Positions 52,783-61,443 of a stretch of DNA of 64,000 nt are shown one piece after another (position 1 is the stretch's first letter; every line of letters starts with the position of its first letter). The notes below the pieces were generated by a model, which was given only the letters and a program-made list of their open reading frames with translations, did not search any database and was not told the DNA's origin. This DNA comes from Pseudomonas putida (GTDB lineage: Bacteria; Pseudomonadota; Gammaproteobacteria; Pseudomonadales; Pseudomonadaceae), in the NCBI RefSeq assembly GCF_001941965.1, contig NZ_MKZO01000009.1, positions 1 to 64,000 on the forward strand. The letters are read 5' to 3'. Position numbers and translations under genes: made by a program.

Positions 52783-53628
52783 ATGCTGATCGATCAAAAA
52801 ATACCCTTGGGCCAGCACATCGCGGCCTTCGTTGAATGGCTGACGCAACACGGGGCCAATTACTTCGATGCCTTTGCCGCAGCGCTGGAATGGATGATCC
52901 ACGGTGTGACCGGGGCCCTGACCTGGTTCAACCCCTTCGTCCTCATCGGGCTGATCGCGGTAGGCGCGCACCTGATCCAGCGCAAGTGGGCGCTGACCGC
53001 CTTCTGCGTGGCCTCGTTCCTGCTGATCCTCAACCTGGGGTACTGGCAGGAAACCATGGAAACCCTGGCCCAGGTGCTGTTCGCCACCCTGGTCTGCGTG
53101 GCCATCGGCGTGCCGCTGGGCATCGTCGCCGCGCACAAGCCGATGTTCTACACCGCCATGCGCCCGGTCCTCGACCTGATGCAGACGGTCCCCACCTTCG
53201 TCTACCTGATCCCGACCCTGACCCTGTTCGGGCTGGGCGTGGTCCCCGGGCTGATCTCCACGGTGGTGTTCGCCATCGCCGCGCCGATCCGCCTCACCTA
53301 CCTGGGCATCTGCGACGTACCCCAGGAACTGCTCGACGCCGGCAAGGCCTTTGGCTGCTCGCGCCGGCAACTGCTGTTCCGTATCGAACTGCCCCATGCG
53401 ATGCCAAGCATCGCGGCCGGTGTCACCCAGTGCATCATGCTGTCGTTGTCGATGGTGGTGATCGCCGCACTGGTGGGTGCCGATGGCCTGGGCAAACCCG
53501 TGGTCAACGCACTGAACACTGCCGATATCGCCCTGGGCTTCGAAGCCGGGCTGGCGATCGTCCTCCTGGCAATCATGCTCGACCGTATCTGCAAACAACC
53601 CGATGTAAAGGTAAGGGGTGAGGCATGA
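52783..53628 (+). CDS. choW: ChoW (CbcW), choline ABC transporter permease
   Basis: This 281-residue permease has about six membrane helices and the EAA-type loop (ELLDAGKAFGCSRRQLLFRIELPHAMPS), which contacts the ATPase. Residues VLDLMQTVPTFVYLIPTLTL are typical of the ProW/OpuAB class. It overlaps choV by 4 bp (ATGA). It likely also serves CaiX. Confidence 0.95.
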   Translation: MLIDQKIPLGQHIAAFVEWLTQHGANYFDAFAAALEWMIHGVTGALTWFNPFVLIGLIAVGAHLIQRKWALTAFCVASFLLILNLGYWQETMETLAQVLFATLVCVAIGVPLGIVAAHKPMFYTAMRPVLDLMQTVPTFVYLIPTLTLFGLGVVPGLISTVVFAIAAPIRLTYLGICDVPQELLDAGKAFGCSRRQLLFRIELPHAMPSIAAGVTQCIMLSLSMVVIAALVGADGLGKPVVNALNTADIALGFEAGLAIVLLAIMLDRICKQPDVKVRGEA

Positions 53629-54800
53629 GCATCATTCGCTTCGAAGACGTAGACGTCATCTTCTCCAATCGACCGCGTGAGGCCCTCAGCCTGCTTGACC
53701 AGGGCCTTTCGCGGGAGCAGATCCTGAAGAAAACCGGGCTGGTGGTCGGCGTGGAAAAGGCCAACCTGGATATCAACAAGGGCGAGATCTGCGTGCTGAT
53801 GGGCCTGTCCGGCTCGGGCAAGTCGAGCCTGCTGCGCTGCATCAACGGCCTCAACACCGTGAGCCGCGGCAAGCTGTTCGTCGAGCATGACGGCGCGCAT
53901 ATCGATATCGCCCACTGCACCCCGGCGGAACTGAAGATGATGCGCACCCAGCGCATCGCCATGGTGTTCCAGAAATTCGCCCTGATGCCCTGGCTGACGG
54001 TGCGCGAGAACATCAGCTTCGGCCTGGAAATGCAGGGCCGTCCGGAAAAGGAACGGCGCAAGCTGGTGGACGAGAAGCTGGAGCTGGTGGGCCTGACCCA
54101 GTGGCGCAACAAGAAGCCGGACGAACTCTCCGGCGGCATGCAGCAGCGCGTCGGCCTGGCCCGCGCCCTGGCCATGGACGCCGATATCCTGCTGATGGAC
54201 GAACCTTTCTCGGCCCTCGACCCGCTGATTCGCCAGGGTCTGCAGGACGAGTTGCTGGAACTGCAACGCAAGCTGAGCAAGACCATCGTCTTCGTCAGCC
54301 ACGACCTCGATGAAGCGCTGAAGCTGGGTAGCCGCATCGCCATCATGAAGGACGGCAAGATCATCCAGTACAGCAAGCCGGAAGAGATCGTGCTCAACCC
54401 GGCGGACGACTATGTGCGGACCTTCGTGGCCCACACCAACCCGCTCAATGTCCTCTGTGGTCGCAGCCTGATGCGCACCCTGGACCAGTGCAAGCGGGTC
54501 AACGGCTCGGTGTGCATCGACCCGGGCGGCGACTCCTGGCTCGACCTGAACGACGGCGTGATCAAGGGCGCGCGCCAGGGCGCCAATGGCCTGGACCTGC
54601 AGAACTGGGCGCCGGGTGACTCGGTGGATGCCCTGGGCCGCAAGCCGACCCTGGTGCACGCCAACATCGGCATGCGCGAGGCGTTGCAGATCCGTTACCA
54701 GACCGGCAACAAGCTGGTGCTGCAGGATGACAACAAGGTGGTCGGGATTCTTGGGGACAGCGAGCTGTACCACGCGCTGCTGGGCAAGAACCACGGTTGA
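53625..54800 (+). CDS. choV: ChoV (CbcV), choline ABC transporter ATPase
   Basis: This 391-residue ATPase has Walker A LMGLSGSGKSSLLRCINGLN (about residue 60), signature PDELSGGMQQRVGLARALAM and Walker B DILLMDEPFSALDPLIRQGL, then a C-terminal regulatory extension of about 110 residues as in ProV/OpuAA. It powers import of choline and, by analogy, betaine and carnitine through ChoX and CaiX. Confidence 0.96.
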   Translation: MSIIRFEDVDVIFSNRPREALSLLDQGLSREQILKKTGLVVGVEKANLDINKGEICVLMGLSGSGKSSLLRCINGLNTVSRGKLFVEHDGAHIDIAHCTPAELKMMRTQRIAMVFQKFALMPWLTVRENISFGLEMQGRPEKERRKLVDEKLELVGLTQWRNKKPDELSGGMQQRVGLARALAMDADILLMDEPFSALDPLIRQGLQDELLELQRKLSKTIVFVSHDLDEALKLGSRIAIMKDGKIIQYSKPEEIVLNPADDYVRTFVAHTNPLNVLCGRSLMRTLDQCKRVNGSVCIDPGGDSWLDLNDGVIKGARQGANGLDLQNWAPGDSVDALGRKPTLVHANIGMREALQIRYQTGNKLVLQDDNKVVGILGDSELYHALLGKNHG

Positions 54801-54807
54801 CCGTTCT

Positions 54808-54902
54808 GGCCTCATCGCTGCGGTGCGGCGGTCCGACAAGCCAGCTCCCACAGGTCCGGTGTATGCAGTACCTGTGGGAGCTGGCTTGCCAGCGATGAGG
54901 CC
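54808..54902. repeat. REPIN, variant with extended left arm, between choV and the cyclase gene
   Basis: The left arm 54808-54854 carries the same extra segment as the copy at 45301 (CGGTGCGGCGGTCCGA, one base different). The right arm 54871-54902 is the standard unit. It begins 7 bp past the choV stop and may end that operon's transcript. Confidence 0.87.
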
Positions 54903-54969
54903 CTGAAGAACAACACAGGATTTAGCCTATCCTCAATCGCGTGCCCCCACCCAGGACAACCCGCACGCG

Positions 54970-56529
54970 ATGAACACACCCACCTCCCGGCGCCTCGACC
55001 TGCGCTTCCTGATGCTGGCCTTCGCCATCTTCTCGGCCCTGGCCACCCTGGCCAACAGCCTGGCGGTGGCCTACGGTGTGCAACGGGACGCCCTGATCCA
55101 CGCCACCCTGGAAGCCAACCACGCCTACGCGGCCAAGGTCGCCTCCAGCATCGGCGCCTTTATCAAGTCGGCCCATGCCCACCTCGGCTACAGCGCCCTG
55201 CAACTGGCCGAAGACTTCGACAACCCGCGCCTGCTCCACACCGAAGCCAAGCGCCTGCAAGCCCAGGACGAAGACTTCAACACCGTGGTCATCACCGATG
55301 CCGGCGGCAAGGTCCTGCATAGCCATCCGGACGACCTGCTGACCCTCGGCAGCAACCTTGACTCCGAAGAAATGCAGCGCGCCGTGGAGCAGCGCCGCCC
55401 GCTGATCAGCCACGCCTACACCTCCGCCACCGGCAACCTGATGGTATTCGTTTCGCAACCGGTATTCGCCGCCGACGGCAGCTTTCTGGGGGTGGTCGGC
55501 GGCGCCGTGTATATCCGCAAGGACAGCGCCTTGAGCACGGTGGTCTCGAATCACTTCCACCACGACGGCACCTTTGCCTTCGTCGCCGACAGGAATCGCC
55601 GCCTGCTCCACCACCCCGACAACACGCGTATCGGTGAAGTGCTCAACACCAGCGCCACGGTGGACGCCGCCCTGCGCGGCGAAACCGGCAGCATGGCGGT
55701 GGACAACTACAAGGGCGTGCCGATGCTGGCCGGCTATGCCCCGGTGGAAAACGCCGATTGGGCCGTTGTCGCCCAGCAGCCCCGGGCCATCGCCCTGGCC
55801 ACCCTGGGCAAGCTGATGCAGTCGATGTTCCTCGACCTGCTGCCCGCCAGCATCGTCGGCTTGCTGCTCCTGTGGATCGGCGCGCGCTGGATCACCCGGC
55901 CGCTGCAGCAACTGGCGGACAACGCCACCCATCTGTCGCAACCACAGACCATCGATGAGCTGGGGCGGATCAAGGCCTGGTACAAGGAGCCGGCGGCCAT
56001 TCGCCAGGCGCTGATCGCTAGCGTGCAGTTGCTGCACCGCAAGATCGGCCGGCTCAGCGAGGAAGCCCAGAGCGACCCGATGACCGGCCTGGCCAACCGC
56101 CGGGCGATGACCGCGGCCCTGGAACTGCTCGACCAGACCCAGCGACCGTATTCGGCACTGGCCCTGGATATCGATTTCTTCAAGCGGGTCAACGACACCT
56201 ACGGCCATGATGCCGGCGATGTAGCGCTGAAGCAGGTGGCGGCGATCATTGCAGGACAGTCGCGTTCCGGCGATTTGGCCTGTCGTGCGGGCGGTGAGGA
56301 GTTCGTGCTGTTGCTGCCGGATACCAGCCTTGCCGAGGCGGGGATCATCGCCGAGCGTATTCGGGCGCAACTGGAAGCCAGCGTCGTGCCTGGTGTCGGG
56401 TCTATCACCCTGTCGATTGGCGTCGCCTGTCGCAGCGCGCAACGGGACAATGCCTCCGATGTGCTCAAGCACGCCGACGACAACCTCTACCGAGCCAAGG
56501 AAAGCGGGCGTAACCGGGTAGTCAGCTAG
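54970..56529 (+). CDS. Membrane diguanylate cyclase with periplasmic sensor domain
   Basis: This 519-residue protein has a first membrane helix (about 14-34), a periplasmic dCache-like domain (about 35-275), a second helix (about 285-307), a short HAMP-like stretch (WITRPLQQLADNATHLSQPQ) and a C-terminal GGDEF domain. The active loop is CRAGGEEFVLLLPDT. An RSGD motif five residues before GGEEF is a canonical inhibitory I-site, so it should make c-di-GMP under product control. The ligand is unknown; placement next to choXWV makes a quaternary amine plausible but unproven. Its stop overlaps the convergent hydrolase gene by 8 bp. Confidence 0.92.
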   Translation: MNTPTSRRLDLRFLMLAFAIFSALATLANSLAVAYGVQRDALIHATLEANHAYAAKVASSIGAFIKSAHAHLGYSALQLAEDFDNPRLLHTEAKRLQAQDEDFNTVVITDAGGKVLHSHPDDLLTLGSNLDSEEMQRAVEQRRPLISHAYTSATGNLMVFVSQPVFAADGSFLGVVGGAVYIRKDSALSTVVSNHFHHDGTFAFVADRNRRLLHHPDNTRIGEVLNTSATVDAALRGETGSMAVDNYKGVPMLAGYAPVENADWAVVAQQPRAIALATLGKLMQSMFLDLLPASIVGLLLLWIGARWITRPLQQLADNATHLSQPQTIDELGRIKAWYKEPAAIRQALIASVQLLHRKIGRLSEEAQSDPMTGLANRRAMTAALELLDQTQRPYSALALDIDFFKRVNDTYGHDAGDVALKQVAAIIAGQSRSGDLACRAGGEEFVLLLPDTSLAEAGIIAERIRAQLEASVVPGVGSITLSIGVACRSAQRDNASDVLKHADDNLYRAKESGRNRVVS

Positions 56530-57604
56530 CCAGCCCCGCCAGGGCCTGCCGTGCCACCTCACGGCCCTGGCGCAGTACATCCTCCTTCCACTGCGGCTCA
56601 TCGACGTAGAAGGCATCGCGCAATTGCTGCTTGATCTTGCGCCGCTGCGCCGCACCGGCCTGGGGATTGTTGTGCAGCCACTGCTCGGCGCGCAGGGCAT
56701 CGAGCACCTGTTCACCGGGCAGCGTGCCGTATTCCAGGGTCAGGCCGGTGAACTCGGCGGGCGCGCACTCTTCGATAGCGCTGTAGACCATCAGCCCGGT
56801 CAACGGCACCGAGACCGACTGGCCATCCTGCGACGAGCGCACCGCCTCCCCCCACCAGCGCCGGGCCCGGGCCAGCATCGGTGAATTCCCCGGGCCGGAG
56901 TAGATCCGCTCGCCATGGCCCTTGGGCCCCAGCCCGGTGTGGATATCGAGCCAGACCAGGTGCTTGCACTCACGGCCATGTCCGCGAAGGATCTCCCGCA
57001 CCATGAGGTTGCTCCAGGTCGGCGCGGTGCCGGTGTAGAACAGCCCGTCCGGGTGGCTGAACTGCCCGCCGGAAATGGCCTTTTGCAGATGCTTGCGACC
57101 GCGCCGCGCCAGCCCGGCCACCAGGCGCAGGCGGTTGCCCAGCGACGGCGGCCAGCGCTTGGGAATCATCACCGGGTGCAGCGCTGCGTAGTCCGGGTTG
57201 GCCTCGCGAGGCTGGCTGAAATCGCGGAAGTTGCGGTTCAGGTCGACATTCTCGTGGGTCCAGCGGCGCAACCAGGAAAAGCCCCAGGGGTTGGCCGCAT
57301 GCACACAGACCACGGCGCAGCGCGCCTCGCGGGCCTGGCGCAGGAAGTCACGGTCGCGCAGCAGGTCGATCTGCACGGCGGAACCACAGAAACCCTCGAC
57401 CCCGTGGCAACCGCTGGTGATCAACAGCACATGTTCGGCATCGGCCGGGCCGCTGCGGGCCACATCGATCGCCAGTTGCTCGCCGGCACTGCCCGGCAGC
57501 GGATGCAGGTGGGATTCCACCGGCAAGTCGAGGGCGGCACAGGCCTCGAGAAAGGTCTGCCGGGCCTGGGCGTAGCTTTGGGAGAAACAGTCAGCGGAGG
57601 TCAT
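56522..57604 (-). CDS. M14-family metallopeptidase-like hydrolase (DUF2817)
   Basis: This 360-residue protein has the zinc-binding pattern of DUF2817/M14 carboxypeptidases: SGCHGVEGFCGSAVQ (His and Glu) and VWLDIHTGLGPKGHGE (His), with a likely catalytic Glu in LTLEYGTLPGEQ. There is no signal peptide, so it is probably cytoplasmic. The substrate may be a peptide or an acylated amide. A GGAG box precedes the ATG. It is the last gene of a minus-strand run and overlaps the end of the cyclase gene. Confidence 0.85.
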   Translation of the reverse strand: MTSADCFSQSYAQARQTFLEACAALDLPVESHLHPLPGSAGEQLAIDVARSGPADAEHVLLITSGCHGVEGFCGSAVQIDLLRDRDFLRQAREARCAVVCVHAANPWGFSWLRRWTHENVDLNRNFRDFSQPREANPDYAALHPVMIPKRWPPSLGNRLRLVAGLARRGRKHLQKAISGGQFSHPDGLFYTGTAPTWSNLMVREILRGHGRECKHLVWLDIHTGLGPKGHGERIYSGPGNSPMLARARRWWGEAVRSSQDGQSVSVPLTGLMVYSAIEECAPAEFTGLTLEYGTLPGEQVLDALRAEQWLHNNPQAGAAQRRKIKQQLRDAFYVDEPQWKEDVLRQGREVARQALAGLAS

Positions 57605-57697
57605 CGCGGCTCCTGGTACTTTTCGCGGGATGAGTCTGGCCCGCAGGCCGGCACAGGAAGGCCGGCCCGCAAGCGGGGAAACGGAATCAGGCGGGAA

Positions 57698-58975
57698 TCA
57701 GTTGGGTTGCAGGGTCGCCTGGCGTAGGGGCTCGGCCACCTGCAATTGCTCGCGGGTCAGCTGCGGCCGCACCAGCCAGAAGGCCAGCAGGGTCGAAGCG
57801 AGGATCGCCACGCCGATCAGCACCAGGGACAGTTCGAAGCCCCGGGCGATATCGTCGCCCTGCCCCGCCACCATCTGCCCCACCAGCCAGGGCGCGAGCA
57901 TGCCGGCGCTGGTCAGGCCGCCGATATGGATCGACAGCATCGAGCCGCGCCGGGCATCCGGGGCGATAAAGGCGACGATGGTGTTGGCGAAGGTCGGCAG
58001 CACGTTGATCAGCACCGCGCCGCAGGCATACAGCGCCAGGGTGGCGAGCAGATGACCGTGGGCCTGGGCCAGGGTGACGAAGGCCAGCCCGGCTCCCAGG
58101 CAGCAGGCCAGCGGCAACGCCACCATCGCCCGCTGCACCGCAGCGCCCCGGGCCAGCGCCCGCTGGGACAGGGCCGAAACCAGCAGGTTGCAGAGGATCA
58201 CCGCGAGGGTCACCGACATCACCGCGTAGCCCGACTGCATCGGCGTCATGCCCAGGCCCTTTTGCAGGTACAGCGGCACCCAGCTGTAGATCAGCGCATT
58301 GGGCAGGTAGCCGACGAAGCCGACCAGGGTAATGCCGAGGAAGGTGCGGTTCAGCAGCAGGCGCCGGTAGCCCGGCAGCGGCCCGCTCACCGGTTGCGCC
58401 GCCGCATCGACATGGCTGCCTTCGCGCCCGAACGCCAGCCACAGCAGCATCCACACCAGGCCCAGCGCCGCCAGCCCGGCATAGGCCAGGCGCCAGCCGA
58501 CCTGGGCAATCAGGAACGGCAGGCTGACCGCCGCGAAGATCGCCCCAAGCATGATCGACACCTGGATCAGCGAGGCTGGCATCACCCGCTCGGTCGGGCC
58601 GAACCACTTGAAGCAGGCATGCTGGGTCACTGCCGTGCCCGGCCCGGTGCCGGCACCGAGCATCAGGCGGCTGGCGACCAGGGCCATGAAGCTGCTGCTG
58701 ACCGCGACCAGCAGCTGCGGAACCATCCACACCAGCGACATGCCGACCAGGATCCAGCGGCTCGGGAAGCGGTTGGCGAGGAAGCCCACGGCAACCCCGG
58801 AAATCGAATAGAGAAAGAAGAACGCACTGCCGATAAAGCCGAATTCGGCCGGGGTCAGTTTCAGCTCGTCGATGATCTGCGCGCCGGCGAAGGCGAAGAT
58901 GCTCTTGTCCAGCACGCTGATGACCATCACGCTCATCAGCAGCACCAGCACCAGGTTACGTCGGGAGAACAGCAT
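57698..58975 (-). CDS. MFS transporter, anion/organic-acid type
   Basis: This 425-residue protein has 12 predicted helices in two halves. The start at 58975 (MLFSRRNLVLVLLMSVMVIS) has GGAGG 8-10 bp upstream. The loop between helices 2 and 3 reads GFLANRFPSRWILVG, an MFS motif A variant, and a conserved RLMLGAGTGPGTAVTQH follows. The pattern resembles ACS-family carriers for hexuronates, tartrate or aromatic acids. It lies downstream of the LysR gene in the same direction, so that regulator is its likely controller. The substrate is not determined. Confidence 0.85.
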   Translation of the reverse strand: MLFSRRNLVLVLLMSVMVISVLDKSIFAFAGAQIIDELKLTPAEFGFIGSAFFFLYSISGVAVGFLANRFPSRWILVGMSLVWMVPQLLVAVSSSFMALVASRLMLGAGTGPGTAVTQHACFKWFGPTERVMPASLIQVSIMLGAIFAAVSLPFLIAQVGWRLAYAGLAALGLVWMLLWLAFGREGSHVDAAAQPVSGPLPGYRRLLLNRTFLGITLVGFVGYLPNALIYSWVPLYLQKGLGMTPMQSGYAVMSVTLAVILCNLLVSALSQRALARGAAVQRAMVALPLACCLGAGLAFVTLAQAHGHLLATLALYACGAVLINVLPTFANTIVAFIAPDARRGSMLSIHIGGLTSAGMLAPWLVGQMVAGQGDDIARGFELSLVLIGVAILASTLLAFWLVRPQLTREQLQVAEPLRQATLQPN

Positions 58976-59053
58976 GCACGGGTTCCTCCATTGGTCAGGC
59001 GGGCAGGATGCCGCAGGCGCCGGGCGGCGGATAATCATCTATCGGCATGCTTA

Positions 59054-59974
59054 TCAGGGTTGGTTATCGAGGGGCGAGCGCAGGGTGCTCGGGTGTTTGA
59101 AGGCGTAGAGGATGTCGTCGACAATGATCTGGGTTTCCCGGGTCATCAGCTCCGGCGGGCGGCAGACCAGGGAGATATCGGTGCCGGGCACCCGTTCGGC
59201 GATCGACAGCATGTCGAGGTTGCCGGAGACCACCGGCAGGTCGAACACCCGCCGCGACCAGGAGCTCACCGCATCGGTGGTGGCCGCCAGTTCCGCGTAG
59301 AGCACCACCGAGGCGCATACCAGCACGCGCCGGGGCGGCGTCACCCCGCATTCCTCGAACATGCGCCCGGCCAGGGAGCTTTCCAGGGTGTCGGGCAGCA
59401 GCCATTCGAGGTCGAGCAATTCGGCCAGGGATTTGGCTTTCGACAGCGGATGGCCCTTGCGCACAGCCAGGGTGGTGGGCTGGGCATACAGTTCGTGCCA
59501 CTCGAAGCCTTCGACACTGCGCGACGGCGGGTGCGAGGTCAGGGCTAGGTCCAGCAGTCCCTCGCGCAAGCCTTCGAGGAGCTTGGCCGGGCGCAGTTCG
59601 TGGATCTGCAACTGCACCTTGGGGTAGCGCTTGCGGTAACTGAGGATGCAGGCGGCGAACTGCTGGCTGGGGGTGACCGGCGATACGCCGATGGTTACCC
59701 GGCCATCCATGGTGCCCTTGAGGGTTTCGATCTCGTCCCGGGCGCGGCGCACTTCTTCCACCACCAGGCGGGCCCGGCGTACCAGGTGCTCGCCGTAGGA
59801 CGTGGCGGTGATGCCGCGATTGGAGCGCACCAGCAGCGGCACGCCGAGTTCCGACTCCAGTTCCTTGATGCTTTTCGACAGGGCCGGCTGGGAAATATGC
59901 AGCAGGCGCGAGGCCTCCTGGATGCTGCCACTTTCGCAAATGGCGACGATGGCACGCAGTTGATGCAACTTCAT
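59054..59974 (-). CDS. LysR-family transcriptional regulator
   Basis: This 306-residue LysR regulator has the N-terminal helix-turn-helix (LRAIVAICESGSIQEASRLL, HISQPALSKSIKELESELG) and a substrate-binding domain (VTIGVSPVTPSQQFAACILS onward). The start at 59974 has GGTG 7 bp upstream; an ATG two codons earlier (59980) is possible. It lies 78 bp upstream of the MFS gene and 80 bp downstream of the DUF1329 gene, all on the minus strand. Confidence 0.93.
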   Translation of the reverse strand: MKLHQLRAIVAICESGSIQEASRLLHISQPALSKSIKELESELGVPLLVRSNRGITATSYGEHLVRRARLVVEEVRRARDEIETLKGTMDGRVTIGVSPVTPSQQFAACILSYRKRYPKVQLQIHELRPAKLLEGLREGLLDLALTSHPPSRSVEGFEWHELYAQPTTLAVRKGHPLSKAKSLAELLDLEWLLPDTLESSLAGRMFEECGVTPPRRVLVCASVVLYAELAATTDAVSSWSRRVFDLPVVSGNLDMLSIAERVPGTDISLVCRPPELMTRETQIIVDDILYAFKHPSTLRSPLDNQP

Positions 59975-60057
59975 GGGCATTCACCAACAACGGAAAAGGG
60001 CCGCAATAGACCAAGGATCGCGGCGGAAAGCCAGCCCCGCCGCGATCACCGGTCGTC

Positions 60058-61419
60058 CTAGCGGATCCCGGTCGCGCGCAAGGCGTTCGGGGTGAAGTCC
60101 TTGCTCGAGGCGTTCTGCGAGAAGTCGTAGCTGTCCTTCTTCTCCTCGTTACGCAGCCCCGACACGGTGTAGCGCCCGCTGAGCACGTCGTAGTGGGTCT
60201 CGGCGGTCAGCCAGGGGAACTGCTGGTCGTAGAAGAACCGCGCATGGCCCTCGGAGACCCGCCACAGGTTGCCGCGCCCGTCATAGGCGTCAGCCTCGGC
60301 GATCTGCCAGCTGTCCTCGTCGATATACAGGTCGCGCTTGCTGTAGATATGCCGGCTGCCGGGCTTCAGGGTGGCGACCACATGCCAGACCCGGTGCAGT
60401 TCGTAGCGGGTGTGGTCGGGGTTGAGGTGGCCCGGGCGGATGATGTCGTCGTACTTGAGCGTCGGCGAATCCAGGGCGTAGCTGTTGTAGGGGATGTAGA
60501 GCTCCTTCTTGCCCACCAGTTGCCAGTCGTAGCGGTCCGGCGCGCCGTTGAACATGTCGAAGTCGTCGTAGGTGCGCATGCCTTCGGCGCCGGGGCTGTC
60601 GTAGCCCACCTGCGGCGCCCGCCGCACGCGGCGCTGGCCGGCGTTGTACATCCAGGCCATGCGCGGCTCGGCGACCTGGTCGAGGGTTTCCAGGACCAGC
60701 ATCACGCTGCCCGCCCGGCGCGGCGGCGAGAGGATCTCCTGGCGGAAGTAGAACAGGATGTTCTGCATCTTCTGCGCATCGTAGTCCTTCAGGCCGAAGG
60801 GGAAGGCGAACTGCTCCTTCATCATGCTGACGGTGTAGGCGCCGTTGTCCTGCGGGTTCATCTGCGCCGTGTTGCGCAGGATCGACACGCCGCGGTAGCG
60901 GGTTATGTGGTTCCAGATCACCTCCAGGCCGCTCTGCGGGATCGGGAACGGGATGGCCATGTTGAAATCCTTCAACCCGTTGCCGCCCTCGGCCAGGGTG
61001 GTGCGGGTGGCGTTGTCGCGCACCGCCTCGAACACCTTCGGCGGCAGGGTCACGCTGCGGTGCGTGGTGTACACCGGGATGCGGTAGGTCTCGGGGAAGC
61101 GCTTGAACATCGCCAACTGCCCCGGGGTCAGGCGCGCCTGGTACTGCGCGACGTTCTGCGCGGTGATGACGAACAGCGGTTTTTCATTGGCGTAGGGGTT
61201 GGGGATAAAGCCGCCGGCATCCACCGCGCCGGTGCTGGCGGGCAGGCCGCCGCTCCAGGCCGGAATGCTGCCGTCGGCATTGCCGGCTTTCTCGGCACCG
61301 ATGGGGGTCAGGTCCTTGCCCAGGCGGGCGGCGTCCTGCTCGGACACCGCCGCCATCACCTGGCTGGCCAGCAGGCCCAGGGCCAGGCAGCTACTGCGGA
61401 TCAATGCGTTGCGAATCAT
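60058..61419 (-). CDS. DUF1329 outer-membrane-associated protein
   Basis: This 453-residue protein has a signal peptide (LIRSSCLALGLLASQVMAAV) and the DUF1329 fold, with LGKDLTPIGAEKAGNADGSI and PETYRIPVYTTHRS typical of the family. DUF1329 proteins resemble LolB/LppX-like lipid carriers and nearly always sit beside a DUF1302 gene, as here (24 bp away). The pair often occurs with RND exporters and may handle hydrophobic compounds. GGAG lies 6-7 bp before the ATG. Confidence 0.92.
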   Translation of the reverse strand: MIRNALIRSSCLALGLLASQVMAAVSEQDAARLGKDLTPIGAEKAGNADGSIPAWSGGLPASTGAVDAGGFIPNPYANEKPLFVITAQNVAQYQARLTPGQLAMFKRFPETYRIPVYTTHRSVTLPPKVFEAVRDNATRTTLAEGGNGLKDFNMAIPFPIPQSGLEVIWNHITRYRGVSILRNTAQMNPQDNGAYTVSMMKEQFAFPFGLKDYDAQKMQNILFYFRQEILSPPRRAGSVMLVLETLDQVAEPRMAWMYNAGQRRVRRAPQVGYDSPGAEGMRTYDDFDMFNGAPDRYDWQLVGKKELYIPYNSYALDSPTLKYDDIIRPGHLNPDHTRYELHRVWHVVATLKPGSRHIYSKRDLYIDEDSWQIAEADAYDGRGNLWRVSEGHARFFYDQQFPWLTAETHYDVLSGRYTVSGLRNEEKKDSYDFSQNASSKDFTPNALRATGIR

Positions 61420-61443
61420 GCTCTGCTCCAGAAACAGGGGGCG

